Source: Alphaproteobacteria bacterium (GTDB lineage Bacteria; Pseudomonadota; Alphaproteobacteria; VGDZ01). From it: a DNA stretch of 64,000 nucleotides. The translations under genes and the position numbers were made by a program. The notes below the pieces were generated by a model. The model made no database searches and had not been told where the DNA came from. It was given only the letters and a program-made list of their open reading frames with translations. Positions 13,061-20,193 of this stretch are shown here, piece by piece; positions within the stretch are counted from its first letter, which is position 1; each line of letters starts with the position of its first letter. The stretch lies in contig VGDZ01000002.1 in NCBI GenBank assembly GCA_016869515.1, positions 53,418-117,417 on the forward strand, given 5' to 3'.

Positions 13061-13675
13061 GGCGCGGCCGGCGATCTTGGAAATCTCGCGCTCGACCATG
13101 CGCTCGACCAGGTTGGACAGGTTCTTGTCGAGCCAGGTCTTGAGCATCGGCCGAAGCAATTCCTTGGTCAGCTCTTCCAGCGTCTTGTGCGCCGCCCCCA
13201 TCGGCAGACCCTTGGTCATGCCGTAGGTGTCGGTCAGCTGCTGGAAGGCGGCGGTGGCGGTCTCGACCGTCGGCTCGGAGACCAGGGTGAAGGCCTCGCG
13301 CTCGGGCTCGACGATGTCGGTCAGCTCCAGCACGTCCTCGGCTGGAGCGGCCGCATGCATCATCGGAGGCGGCGGTGGCGGAGGTGGCGGTGGCGGCGGT
13401 GGCGCCATCGCCATCATTGGCGGTGGCGGCGGAGGAGGCGGTGGTGGTGGCGGTGGTGGCGCCTCGACCTGCGGGGGCGGGGGCGGAGGTGGCGGCGGGG
13501 GTGGCGGAGGCGGTGGCGGAGGCGGCGGCGGCGGTGGAGCCGCAGCAGGCGCAGGCGCAGCCTCGGCCGCAGGAGCCGCCGGCTTCTCTTCGTCTTCGGA
13601 GATGATGCGACGGATGGAGGCTAGGATTTCCTCCATCGTCGGTTCTTGATTTTGCTCTGGCCCAGCCATCCCCAT
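13052..13675 (-). CDS. popZ: polar organizing protein PopZ (DUF2497) with poly-proline linker
   Basis: The protein has the two conserved PopZ modules. The N-terminal amphipathic helix (EPTMEEILASIRRIISEDE) recruits client proteins, and the C-terminal helices (TLEELTKELLRPMLKTWLDK onward) drive oligomerisation. PopZ forms a condensate at the cell pole that tethers the chromosome centromere through ParB and gathers signalling proteins. Between the modules lie three uninterrupted proline runs of 22, 14 and 13 residues. The Caulobacter linker, by contrast, mixes proline with many acidic residues. The start is ambiguous: ATG at 13675 is used, with ATG at 13669 and TTG at 13678 also possible; all keep the conserved helix. 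The gene lies downstream of tolC, as in many relatives. Confidence 0.88.
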   Translation of the reverse strand: MGMAGPEQNQEPTMEEILASIRRIISEDEEKPAAPAAEAAPAPAAAPPPPPPPPPPPPPPPPPPPPPPQVEAPPPPPPPPPPPPPPMMAMAPPPPPPPPPPPPPMMHAAAPAEDVLELTDIVEPEREAFTLVSEPTVETATAAFQQLTDTYGMTKGLPMGAAHKTLEELTKELLRPMLKTWLDKNLSNLVERMVEREISKIAGRADD

Positions 13676-13761
13676 CAATCCCGCGAATCGGGTCGATTTC
13701 TCAAACTATTGCACCGGGGCGAAAAAAGCCAGCCAATCGAGCCCGCGCCGGCCGCGGCAGG

Positions 13762-15132
13762 TCACTTCGATGCGTCGATGTCCAGGCCGATCCAGCGATC
13801 GCGCACGCCGCGATAGTTCATGGTCGGATCGTAGCTGGCGACCGGCAATTGCATGTGCGAGGCGGTCAAGCGGCCGATCGCGCCCTTGAGCGTGAACGAC
13901 GCCACCGCCGCATCGCGCTGCGCGGTGACCAGCGAGACGCGCGCATTCAACAGTTCCTGTTCGGCGTCGAGCACGTCGAGCGTGGTGCGGGCGCCGACAT
14001 TGGCCTCCTCGCGCACGCCTTCCAATGCCAGTTCGGCGGCGCGCACCTGGGCGCCGGTCGACTGGATGCGCGCGCGCGCGGTGTTGAGCGCTTCCCAGGC
14101 GCGGGTCACGCCCTCGACCACGGTGCGCCTGGCCTCCTCGACCTGGAGCCGCCGCTGGGCCGCGGTCTGCTTGCTCTGGCGCACGGTCGAGTACTCGGAG
14201 CCCGACTGATAAAGCGGCACGGTCAGCGTCAGCAGCGCCGAAGTGGTCTTGCTGTAGCTCTCGCGCGCGCTGGTCGAGCGCTGGCTGGCCTCGTTGGAAT
14301 GGCTCCAGTCGCCGGTCAGGCCGAGGGTCGGCAACAACGCGCCCTCGGCGACGTCGACGCTGTGCTTGGCGGAGTCCTCGTTGCGCACCGCCGTCACCAA
14401 GGTGGGATGTTCGGCCACCGCCAGCGCGACCGCCTCGTCCTCGCTGCGCGGCAGGCCGGAAGCCTCGCCGATGCGCTCGAGCGGGCCCGGCAGCTCGCCC
14501 ATCACGCGGCGATAGGTGGCGCGGGTCGAGATCAGGTTGCCCTCGGCCTGGACGCGATTCGAGGTCGCCAATTGCAGCCGCGCTTCGGCTTGCGCCACGT
14601 CGGTGCGGGTGATCTCGCCCACCCGGAAGCGGTCCTGGGTCGCCTCCAGCTGGCGGGTCAGCACTTGGACGTTGCCGCGGTTGAGGTCGAGGATCGCGAT
14701 GTCGCGGAGGACATCGAGATAGGCGGTGGCGGCCTGCAGCAGCACGGTCTGCTCGGTGCCGTGCAGCGTGGCGCGGCCGGCCTGGACGTCGGCCTCGGCC
14801 TTGGCGATGCCCGAGACCGTGCGGCCGCCACTGTAGAGGTTCTGGCTGACCGAGGCGGCGCGGCTGTCGGGATTGAGGCGGGATTCCCGCGTCGCCGCGG
14901 TATCGGCCTTGGTGTCGCCCGCGGTCCCGGTCAGGCGCACGGTCGGCCGCCAGCCGGCCACGGCCTGGGACACGGTCTCGTCGACCGCGCGCAAGGAGGC
15001 GCGCTGGGCGGCAAGCGTCGGATTGTTGAGATAGGCCGCGACCAGCGCATCGTTCAGCGACTCGGCTCGTGCCGCGCCGGCGGCGAGCGCGATCAGGCCG
15101 GCTCCGATCGAGAGGAATTGACGATGCGACAT
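13762..15132 (-). CDS. tolC: TolC family outer membrane channel
   Basis: The 456-residue protein begins with a signal peptide (MSHRQFLSIGAGLIALAAGAARA) and then shows the duplicated OEP domain of TolC. The two repeats are visible as similar coiled-coil segments, the first ending in RFRVGEITRTDVAQAEARL and the second in EEANVGARTTLDVLDAEQEL; this is the classic paired motif of the alpha-barrel. It forms the trimeric exit duct for type I secretion and drug efflux across the outer membrane and periplasm. Length is normal for TolC. It is 43 bases downstream of pcm and followed by popZ and valS on the same strand, a frequent alphaproteobacterial order. No inner-membrane partner is present here. 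Confidence 0.93.
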   Translation of the reverse strand: MSHRQFLSIGAGLIALAAGAARAESLNDALVAAYLNNPTLAAQRASLRAVDETVSQAVAGWRPTVRLTGTAGDTKADTAATRESRLNPDSRAASVSQNLYSGGRTVSGIAKAEADVQAGRATLHGTEQTVLLQAATAYLDVLRDIAILDLNRGNVQVLTRQLEATQDRFRVGEITRTDVAQAEARLQLATSNRVQAEGNLISTRATYRRVMGELPGPLERIGEASGLPRSEDEAVALAVAEHPTLVTAVRNEDSAKHSVDVAEGALLPTLGLTGDWSHSNEASQRSTSARESYSKTTSALLTLTVPLYQSGSEYSTVRQSKQTAAQRRLQVEEARRTVVEGVTRAWEALNTARARIQSTGAQVRAAELALEGVREEANVGARTTLDVLDAEQELLNARVSLVTAQRDAAVASFTLKGAIGRLTASHMQLPVASYDPTMNYRGVRDRWIGLDIDASK

Positions 15133-15175
15133 GACACCCGATCCAATGCAGGCCGGCCGTCCGGCCCAATTCGAA

Positions 15176-15838
15176 TTAGAACACGAAACCGGGCGCGCGC
15201 GCGAATCCCGGCAGCACCGGAGTCGCGGCGTCGAACAAGGGCCGCTTGCCGATCGCGCCGCCCTGGCGGGTGAACAAGGTCGCCTGCCGGCCGCCTTCCC
15301 GGTCGTTGACCACCGCCACCAGCCGCCCGCCCTCGGCCAATTGGGCCAGCAGCGCCGGCGGCACGCGCTCGACCGCGCCGGCGACGAAGATCACGTCATA
15401 GGGCGCCTGGCGGGCATAGCCCGCCTCCAGCGGGCCGGTCACCACCGCCGCCACCTCGCAACCGCATTGCGACAGCGCGCGCTGGGCCCGCGCCGCCAGA
15501 TCGCCGTCGCTTTCCACCGCCACCACCGTCTGCGCCAGGCGGCCCAACACGGCGGCGACGTAACCCGAGGCGTCGCCCAGCGCCAGCACCACGTCGCCCG
15601 GCCGGATCTCGGCCGCCTGCGCCATGCGCGCGAACACCACCGGCTCGATCATCACCCGCCCGGGGGCGAGGGCGATGTCCTCGTCGAGATAGGCCACGCC
15701 GCGCAGCGGCCCCGGCACGAACAGCTCGCGCCGCACCTCGGCCATGGCGGCGATGATGCGTTCGTCGGTCACGCGGTTGGGACGCAACTGGCAGTCGACC
15801 ATGTTGCGGCGGGCTTGCGTCAGGAGGTCGGCTTGCAT
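15176..15838 (-). CDS. pcm: protein-L-isoaspartate O-methyltransferase
   Basis: The 220-residue methyltransferase repairs isoaspartyl residues using S-adenosylmethionine. RRNMVDCQLRPNRVTDERI at the N terminus is the alphaproteobacterial form of the Pcm signature, followed by VPGPLRGVAYLDEDIALAPG. The cofactor-binding glycine loop is LALGDASGYVAAVLGRLA (about residues 85-102), slightly divergent from the usual GxGxGY form. DVIFVAGAVERVPPALLAQL corresponds to the later methyltransferase motifs. The ATG at 15838 gives the standard N terminus. It is the first gene of the pcm-tolC-popZ set. Because the loop differs from the enterobacterial enzyme, a divergent Pcm-like methyltransferase is the only alternative. 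Confidence 0.9.
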   Translation of the reverse strand: MQADLLTQARRNMVDCQLRPNRVTDERIIAAMAEVRRELFVPGPLRGVAYLDEDIALAPGRVMIEPVVFARMAQAAEIRPGDVVLALGDASGYVAAVLGRLAQTVVAVESDGDLAARAQRALSQCGCEVAAVVTGPLEAGYARQAPYDVIFVAGAVERVPPALLAQLAEGGRLVAVVNDREGGRQATLFTRQGGAIGKRPLFDAATPVLPGFARAPGFVF

Positions 15839-15940
15839 GATTCGATGATAGTCGCCCGAACCGCAAGCCGCAACGGCCCTGCGCCGCGACCGCTTGACCC
15901 AGCCGCGTCCCCGCCCCTATACAGCCATGCCCTTGCGTCC

Positions 15941-16015
15941 GGCCGGGTAGCCAAGTGGTAAGGCGAGAGTCTGCAAAACTCTTATTCGCGGGTTCGATTC
16001 CCGCCCCGGCCTCCA
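15941..16015 (+). tRNA. tRNA-Cys (anticodon GCA)
   Basis: A complete cloverleaf can be drawn. The acceptor stem is GGCCGGG (15941-15947) with CCCGGCC (16005-16011), then discriminator T and an encoded CCA. The anticodon stem AGAGT/ACTCT encloses loop CTGCAAA with GCA at 15973-15975. The T arm contains GGTTCGATTCC. GCA reads cysteine codons. No terminator with a T tract is evident immediately downstream. Confidence 0.97.
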
Positions 16016-16027
16016 CGCCCCGCAGGT

Positions 16028-16291
16028 CTAGGATCGACCCGGCCCGACGCCCGCCCGGCGGCGGCGCACATACCACACCACGAAGCGCCGGCGATGCCGC
16101 CTGAGCCAGGGAATGTCGGCCGACAGGATCACCAACCCGACCGGAATCATCCAGAAGCCGAGGATCGGCAGCCAGCCGAAAATGCCGCCGATGACGAAGG
16201 CGATGCCGATCGGGATGCGCGTCGCCGGCCGGCCGCCGTTCACCAGCCGTCTTTGCAGCGCTTCGATCCGCGCCTGGAAATCCCCCAACAC
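16028..16291 (-). CDS. small two-helix membrane protein, unknown function
   Basis: An 87-residue protein with a short amphipathic N terminus (DFQARIEALQRRL), two adjacent hydrophobic helices (IPIGIAFVIGGIFGWLPILGFWMIPVGLVIL, about residues 27-57) and an arginine-rich tail, consistent with a small inner-membrane protein. The start is GTG at 16289-16291, the only start upstream of the conserved-looking part. The gene converges on tRNA-Cys. Similar short proteins occur beside housekeeping genes in Alphaproteobacteria and are often labelled tryptophan-synthase-like by annotation transfer; I see no support for that here. Function unknown. Confidence 0.65.
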   Translation of the reverse strand: MLGDFQARIEALQRRLVNGGRPATRIPIGIAFVIGGIFGWLPILGFWMIPVGLVILSADIPWLRRHRRRFVVWYVRRRRAGVGPGRS

Positions 16292-16365
16292 CCCCGCCGA
16301 CTAGCAGAGGCCGCGCGCGGCGACAAGCGTGACCGGTGCCGGGAGTGCGTGATAGGAAGGCGGCC

Positions 16366-17292
16366 GTGAGCACCCCTCCAACGGCCGCAAGTTCGGCCAT
16401 GACTCCCGGTCTGATCGGTCTGATGGCGCTGGTGACCCTGATCTGGGGCGCCAATTGGCCGATCATGAAGATCACCGTGGCCGAGGTTCCGCCCTTCACC
16501 TTCCGCGTCATCTGCGCGCTGGGCGGCGGCACCGGGCTGATGGTGATCGCCTGGTTGTCGGGGCAAAAGTTGGGCGTGCCGCGCGCGGCATGGCGCTATG
16601 TCACGCTTTCGGCCCTGTTCAATCAAACGCTGTGGAACCTGCTGACGCCGTTCGGCGTCAGTCTGATGGCGTCCGGCCGGGCCTCGATCCTGGCCTTCAC
16701 CATGCCGGTGTGGGCGTCCTTGTTCGCGATCCCGATCCTGGGCGAGAAATTGAGCGGCAAGCGCGCGCTGGGCGTGGCGCTGGGCGTGGCCGGGATGGCG
16801 ATCCTGATCGGCGGCGATGCGGCGGCGATGGGCGCGGCGCCGCTGGGTGCCTTGTTCATGATCGGCGCCGCCATGTCCTGGGGATTGGGCACGGTGCTCA
16901 ACCGGAGGGGCCGGCCCGAAGGGGTCGGCACGGTGGTGCTGGCGGCGTGGCAAAACTATCTCGGCGGCATTCCGATCGTCGTCCTGGCGGCGATCTACGA
17001 TCCCTGGCCGCCGAACCTCGACTTAAGCTTCGGCGCGATGTTCGGGGTAGCCTACAACGCCTTGATCTGTTTCATATTTTGCGTCTGGGCCTGGTTCAAG
17101 GTTTCGGTCAGCGCGCCGACCGCCGTGGCCGGGGTCTCGACCCAAATGATCCCGGTGGTCGGCGTCACTTCGGCCGCCATCATCCTGGGCGAGCCGATCG
17201 GGCTGCAAGAGCTGGCGGCGCTGGTGGTGGTGCTGGCGGCGCTGACCGCGGTGTTGTGGCCCGAACGGACGCCGGCGCGCGCCGCGTCTTGA
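16366..17292 (+). CDS. EamA/DMT superfamily transporter
   Basis: A 308-residue protein with ten hydrophobic segments in two EamA repeats. The first repeat starts LMALVTLIWGANWPIMKI and the second starts LGALFMIGAAMSWGLGTVLNR; the signature LGEPIGLQELAALVVVLAALTAVL closes the second. Members of this drug/metabolite transporter family mainly export amino acids or other metabolites across the inner membrane; the substrate is unknown. The GTG at 16366 was chosen because AGGAAGG lies five bases upstream. An upstream GTG at 16336 and an internal ATG at 16399 are alternatives. The gene ends 46 bases before tRNA-Asn. Confidence 0.86.
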   Translation: MSTPPTAASSAMTPGLIGLMALVTLIWGANWPIMKITVAEVPPFTFRVICALGGGTGLMVIAWLSGQKLGVPRAAWRYVTLSALFNQTLWNLLTPFGVSLMASGRASILAFTMPVWASLFAIPILGEKLSGKRALGVALGVAGMAILIGGDAAAMGAAPLGALFMIGAAMSWGLGTVLNRRGRPEGVGTVVLAAWQNYLGGIPIVVLAAIYDPWPPNLDLSFGAMFGVAYNALICFIFCVWAWFKVSVSAPTAVAGVSTQMIPVVGVTSAAIILGEPIGLQELAALVVVLAALTAVLWPERTPARAAS

Positions 17293-17338
17293 GGGCCGGC
17301 TTGAAGGCCGCCGCCGCGGGTGCTAAAGAGCCGGCGCT

Positions 17339-17414
17339 TCCGCGGTAGCTCAGCTGGTAGAGCAATCGGCTGTTAACCGATCGGTCGTTGGTTCGAGTCC
17401 AACCCGCGGAGCCA
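17339..17414 (+). tRNA. tRNA-Asn (anticodon GTT), element insertion locus
   Basis: The acceptor stem is TCCGCGG (17339-17345) with CCGCGGA (17404-17410), then G and encoded CCA. The anticodon stem ATCGG/CCGAT encloses CTGTTAA with GTT at 17372-17374, and the T arm has GGTTCGAGTCC. The tRNA is complete. The recombinase gene on the other strand runs through its 3' half and stops in the anticodon loop, marking this as the likely integration site of the element to the right. Confidence 0.97.
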
Positions 17415-18917
17415 GTTTTCAAAAGCGCGCTCGGAAATGGTTCCGGGCGCGCTTTCTTTTCTGGTCTCGGCGATTGTTTCTGCAAGCATATCAAATGGTT
17501 GCCGGAACCTGGCCACTACCTCGCCATCTTCCCAAGTGCAGTTCGATAGCAGGAAATTGAGCAGACGGCGCTTTTCGCGCGGTTCCTGCTTTGCGAACAG
17601 CCTTTGAGCGTCGCGGGCGACATCGAGAAGCGCAAAGCCTTCGGAAAGATAGGATTTGTCGGCATTCTTGTGCCGTTCTATCTCGCGCTGGCAGCTCGCC
17701 TGTTCCTCGCGCCATTGGCTCGACATTTTCTCGAAGAAGGCCGTATCCACCAACCCGTCGAGCTTATCGACATACATCGCGTGAATGCGGTCGTTCAGGC
17801 GCTTCGCCTCAATCTCCAGCCGCCTGATCGCTTCCTCATGCTCGCGCCGCTCGTCGGCGTGGCTGGCGTGAAGCGCATCGCGAACCCACTCCAGCACCGC
17901 GTCATCGAATCGAAGTTGCCCGAGCATTCCGGTAAACTGCGTTTCGAGCACTTCCTCGCGGACATATCTGCGACGGCAGTCGGCGGGCTTGCCCTGGCAC
18001 TTATCGGCATAGCCGGTGCAATGATAATAGACGTAGCGTTCCTTCTTGATCTCGCCGACCACGGCGCAACCGCAGGCATGGCAGGCGATCAGGCCCGAGA
18101 ACGCGAAATCCCGCCTGCCTTTCTTCGCGCCGCGCGCGTTGCGAGCGTCTATCACGCCCTGCACCCGTTCCCAAAGCTCGGTTGGCACGATCGCCTCGTA
18201 GCGGCCCTGGTATGTCTTGCCGTCCCAATCGAAGCGCCCAGTGTAGATGCGGTTGCGCAGGATCGCGGCGACGGTACTCTTCGGGATGCGCTCGCCGCTC
18301 TTGCGGAACACGAGGCCTGCCGCCCGCGCCTTCTTGGTTACCTCCTGCGTGGACATATCGCCCCACGCATACCATTCGAACATCTTGCGGATGATCGGTG
18401 CGGTCGTCTCATCCGGCACGATGGTCTTGCCCTGCGCCGCCTTCTCGGTCATGCCCTTGCGCGTCTCCTCGGACAGGTTGTCGATGTAGTTCTTCGCCAT
18501 CAGCACCTTGATGCCGTGCATGAACTTTTCCGAGGAGCGCGACTCGCGTGACAGCGCCACGCCTTCCTTGGGGAAATGGATTTCTACATCAAGCTCGTCC
18601 ACCGTCACCCAGTCCTTGAGGTTGCGGTAGAGCCGGTCAGTCTTCTCGACCAGCATGACACGGACCGCCGGATGGGCCCTGAGATAGGCAACCATCTGGC
18701 CGAAGGCAGCCCGGCCCGTCTGCTTGGCGGTCTCCACGTCCACGTATTCCTGCGCCACCGCGAAGCCCTGCGCTGAGGCATATTCCTTCAGCAGCTTCAA
18801 CTGCGCCGGGATCGAGAAGCCTTCCTTCTCCTGCTCCTTTGATGAGACGCGGGCATAGATCACCGCCTGCTTGCGGGCGGGATCGGCAGCGGGTGCGGTA
18901 TTCGATGTCTTGGTCAT
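17373..18917 (-). CDS. large serine recombinase / integrase
   Basis: The 514-residue protein has the large serine recombinase layout. The N-terminal resolvase domain begins QAVIYARVSSKEQEKEGFS and S25 is the predicted nucleophile. The recombinase domain includes STVAAILRNRIYTGRF, followed by a zinc ribbon with CHACG and later cysteines, then a long charged coiled coil (about 350-440). Such enzymes integrate and excise mobile DNA by double-strand exchange between att sites. The last 13 residues or so (ending GLDSNQRPIG) and the TAA stop are antisense tRNA-Asn sequence. The ATG at 18917 is chosen because a promoter lies directly upstream; there is no ribosome site. This is the last minus-strand gene of the element. 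Confidence 0.92.
   Translation of the reverse strand: MTKTSNTAPAADPARKQAVIYARVSSKEQEKEGFSIPAQLKLLKEYASAQGFAVAQEYVDVETAKQTGRAAFGQMVAYLRAHPAVRVMLVEKTDRLYRNLKDWVTVDELDVEIHFPKEGVALSRESRSSEKFMHGIKVLMAKNYIDNLSEETRKGMTEKAAQGKTIVPDETTAPIIRKMFEWYAWGDMSTQEVTKKARAAGLVFRKSGERIPKSTVAAILRNRIYTGRFDWDGKTYQGRYEAIVPTELWERVQGVIDARNARGAKKGRRDFAFSGLIACHACGCAVVGEIKKERYVYYHCTGYADKCQGKPADCRRRYVREEVLETQFTGMLGQLRFDDAVLEWVRDALHASHADERREHEEAIRRLEIEAKRLNDRIHAMYVDKLDGLVDTAFFEKMSSQWREEQASCQREIERHKNADKSYLSEGFALLDVARDAQRLFAKQEPREKRRLLNFLLSNCTWEDGEVVARFRQPFDMLAETIAETRKESAPGTISERAFENWLRGLDSNQRPIG
17422..17460 (+). terminator. Rho-independent terminator after tRNA-Asn
   Basis: AAAGCGCGC (17422-17430) pairs perfectly with GCGCGCTTT (17447-17455), giving a nine-base-pair stem and a 16-base loop, followed by CTTTT. 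It begins eight bases after the tRNA CCA end and so should end the tRNA-Asn transcript. It lies wholly inside the antisense 3' coding region of the recombinase, so the DNA serves both purposes. Confidence 0.7.
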
Positions 18918-18924
18918 ATTGTTT

Positions 18925-18953
18925 AGTGTAAACGGGACAAGGGTGATTTGCAA
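18925..18953 (-). promoter_or_regulatory. predicted promoter of the recombinase, possibly leaderless, with palindrome
   Basis: On the minus strand TTGCAA (18953-18948) is separated by 17 bases from TACACT (18930-18925). Transcription would start within a base or two of the recombinase ATG (18917), implying a leaderless message, which fits the missing ribosome site. The -10 element is embedded in the perfect palindrome GTTTAGTGTAAAC (18921-18933), a plausible operator. Each hexamer matches the consensus at about four of six positions, so this is a prediction. Confidence 0.4.
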
Positions 18954-19020
18954 GCCTCTCGGCATATCATGAAGGTCCTGGGACAAGTCCCACGAACCGC
19001 ACATGCATGCCATGCCCGTG

Positions 19021-19047
19021 AACCGCCCCAGGATTGCCGGGGCGGTT
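19021..19047. repeat. inverted repeat beside IS630 fragment
   Basis: AACCGCCCC (19021-19029) is perfectly complementary to GGGGCGGTT (19039-19047), with a nine-base loop. No T tract follows, so it is not a convincing terminator. It lies 13 bases before the transposase fragment and may be the remains of an IS end or a transcription-blocking hairpin. Confidence 0.45.
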
Positions 19048-19059
19048 CAGCTGGCACGC

Positions 19060-19156
19060 ATGCGCAACCCTTACTCGATGGACTTGCGGGAGCGGGTGAA
19101 TAGAGCGGTAGAGATCGAAGGTCTGTCGCGGCATGGAGCATCGCGACGGTTTCCCG
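19060..19156 (+). pseudogene. IS630 family transposase, N-terminal remnant
   Basis: The reading MRNPYSMDLRERVNRAVEIE, continuing GLSRHGASRRF, is the recognisable start of IS630-type transposases: the YSMDLRERV motif and a helix-turn-helix beginning GLSRHxAxxRF. After about 32 residues the similarity stops and the frame continues in unrelated sequence. The DDE catalytic core is absent, so this is a dead fragment. It sits exactly between the recombinase and the antiporter operon, consistent with IS activity during cargo capture. Confidence 0.65.
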
Positions 19157-19337
19157 ATGATCTGATCCGGGTTATATCCTCGTCTCGCCATCTCTTGCTC
19201 CTTCTGTCCAGGCAAAATCTCTCAAATCGCCTGGTACAAAAAATGCCGGGCAGGTCAGATATGTCGGTCAAGGGCTTACAGTTGAACGTCTGGTCCTGAC
19301 CCAAAGGCAGACATCGCCCGGAGCTCGTCATATTGCT

Positions 19338-19366
19338 TTGACGGAGTGCAAGGGATTGAGATAACA
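19338..19366 (+). promoter_or_regulatory. possible promoter of the Mrp operon
   Basis: TTGACG (19338-19343) followed after 17 bases by ATAACA (19361-19366) lies about 50 bases upstream of mnhE. The -35 is good and the -10 weak. No better candidate is visible in the 260 bases before the operon, but the sequence shows no operator. Confidence 0.3.
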
Positions 19367-19417
19367 AACGAATGAAATTCAAATAGGCCGGGAACGGCTC
19401 ACTGATTCGGAGGGGTT

Positions 19418-19894
19418 TTGCGGCACGTCAGCCTCATTGTTGCGCTCGCGGCGTTCTGGGTCCTGTTGTCTGGCGTCTTCACGCCGTTTTTGCTGGCGGC
19501 GGGTCTGGGCAGCGTGTTCGCGGTCGTCTGGTTCGCCGACCGGCGCATGAAGGTCCTCGATGTCGAGGGCCATCCGTCGCACCTCAGCGTCCGGGCCCTG
19601 ACCTACTGGCCGTGGCTGCTGTGGGAAATCGTCAAATCCGGCTGGGATGTCACCAAGCGCATCCTCCATCCCCGCCTGCCGATTAGCCCGTGTTTGGTCC
19701 GCGTGCCGACTAGCCAGCAGACCAATGTCGGTCGCGTCATCTACGCCAACTCGATCACCCTTACCCCCGGCACGATTTCACTCGAGCTCACGGAAGGCGA
19801 GATTCTCGTCCATGCCCTGACCCGCGAGGGCGCTGAAGGACTTGCCACCGGCGATATGGACCGGCGCGCCACGGCGTTCGAGGCCGCGCTGTGA
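19418..19894 (+). CDS. mnhE: monovalent cation/H+ antiporter subunit E
   Basis: The 158-residue membrane protein matches MnhE/MrpE. Hydrophobic segments lie in the first 45 residues, then the family phrase YWPWLLWEIVKSGWDVTKRIL and the conserved ANSITLTPGTISLELTEGEILVHAL. The start is TTG at 19418 with GGAGG four bases upstream; no ATG fits the family N terminus. Subunit E is required for assembly of the multi-subunit Na+/H+ antiporter in the inner membrane. Its stop overlaps the mnhF start by one base. It is the first gene of a plus-strand operon opposite in direction to the element backbone. Confidence 0.9.
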   Translation: MRHVSLIVALAAFWVLLSGVFTPFLLAAGLGSVFAVVWFADRRMKVLDVEGHPSHLSVRALTYWPWLLWEIVKSGWDVTKRILHPRLPISPCLVRVPTSQQTNVGRVIYANSITLTPGTISLELTEGEILVHALTREGAEGLATGDMDRRATAFEAAL

Positions 19895-20193
19895 TGTTCG
19901 CTGCAGCGGCGATCGCGCTGGTTGTGGCGCTGGCTCTGACCGTGGCTCGCGCCTTGCTTGGCCCGACGGTGTTCGATCGCGTTCTCGGCGCCAACACGAT
20001 CGGCACGCTGGCCGTCTGCCTGATGGCGGTCTACGGGTTCCTGACTGAGCGTCCCGAATTTCTCGATGTCGCGATCGTCTACGCGTTTCTCAATGTGCTC
20101 AGTACACTCGCCATCCTCAAATTCTTCCGCTTCGGCAGTCTCGGCGATCCGGAGGATGACGAGCCCGCGCCGCGACTTGAGACAAGGCCATGA
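19894..20193 (+). CDS. mnhF: monovalent cation/H+ antiporter subunit F
   Basis: A 99-residue protein of three hydrophobic helices with the MnhF signature ARALLGPTVFDRVLGANTIGT, then a helix with DVAIVYAFLNVLSTLAILKFF. It is a small integral subunit of the Mrp complex. ATG at 19894 (TGATG overlap with mnhE) is preferred over the adjacent GTG at 19891. The acidic tail (GDPEDDEPAP) is exposed. Length is usual for the family. Confidence 0.9.
   Translation: MFAAAAIALVVALALTVARALLGPTVFDRVLGANTIGTLAVCLMAVYGFLTERPEFLDVAIVYAFLNVLSTLAILKFFRFGSLGDPEDDEPAPRLETRP

Larger units (their letters stand above)
18918..19417. other. non-coding stretch between recombinase and Mrp operon
   Basis: About 500 bases without an intact gene. 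It contains the recombinase promoter, an inverted repeat (19021-19047), a fragment of an IS630-type transposase start (19060-19156), and a possible promoter for the antiporter operon (19338-19366). The remaining sequence has no open frame with believable codon use and looks like insertion-sequence debris. It marks the left border of the cargo. Confidence 0.6.

Noticed and set aside
13360-13550. GGC/GGT tandem repeats that look like a CRISPR or satellite array
   Set aside because: There is no regular repeat-spacer structure. The repeats are proline codons of popZ on the minus strand.
17180-17494. Minus-strand frame ending with GWTRTNDRSVNSRLLYQLSYRG
   Set aside because: That peptide is a well-known artefact of translating the antisense of tRNA genes. 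The frame overlaps the EamA gene and the real recombinase.
19003-19299. A complete 98-residue gene over the IS630 remnant
   Set aside because: Only about 32 residues resemble transposase and the remainder has no protein character. I treat it as a broken fragment.
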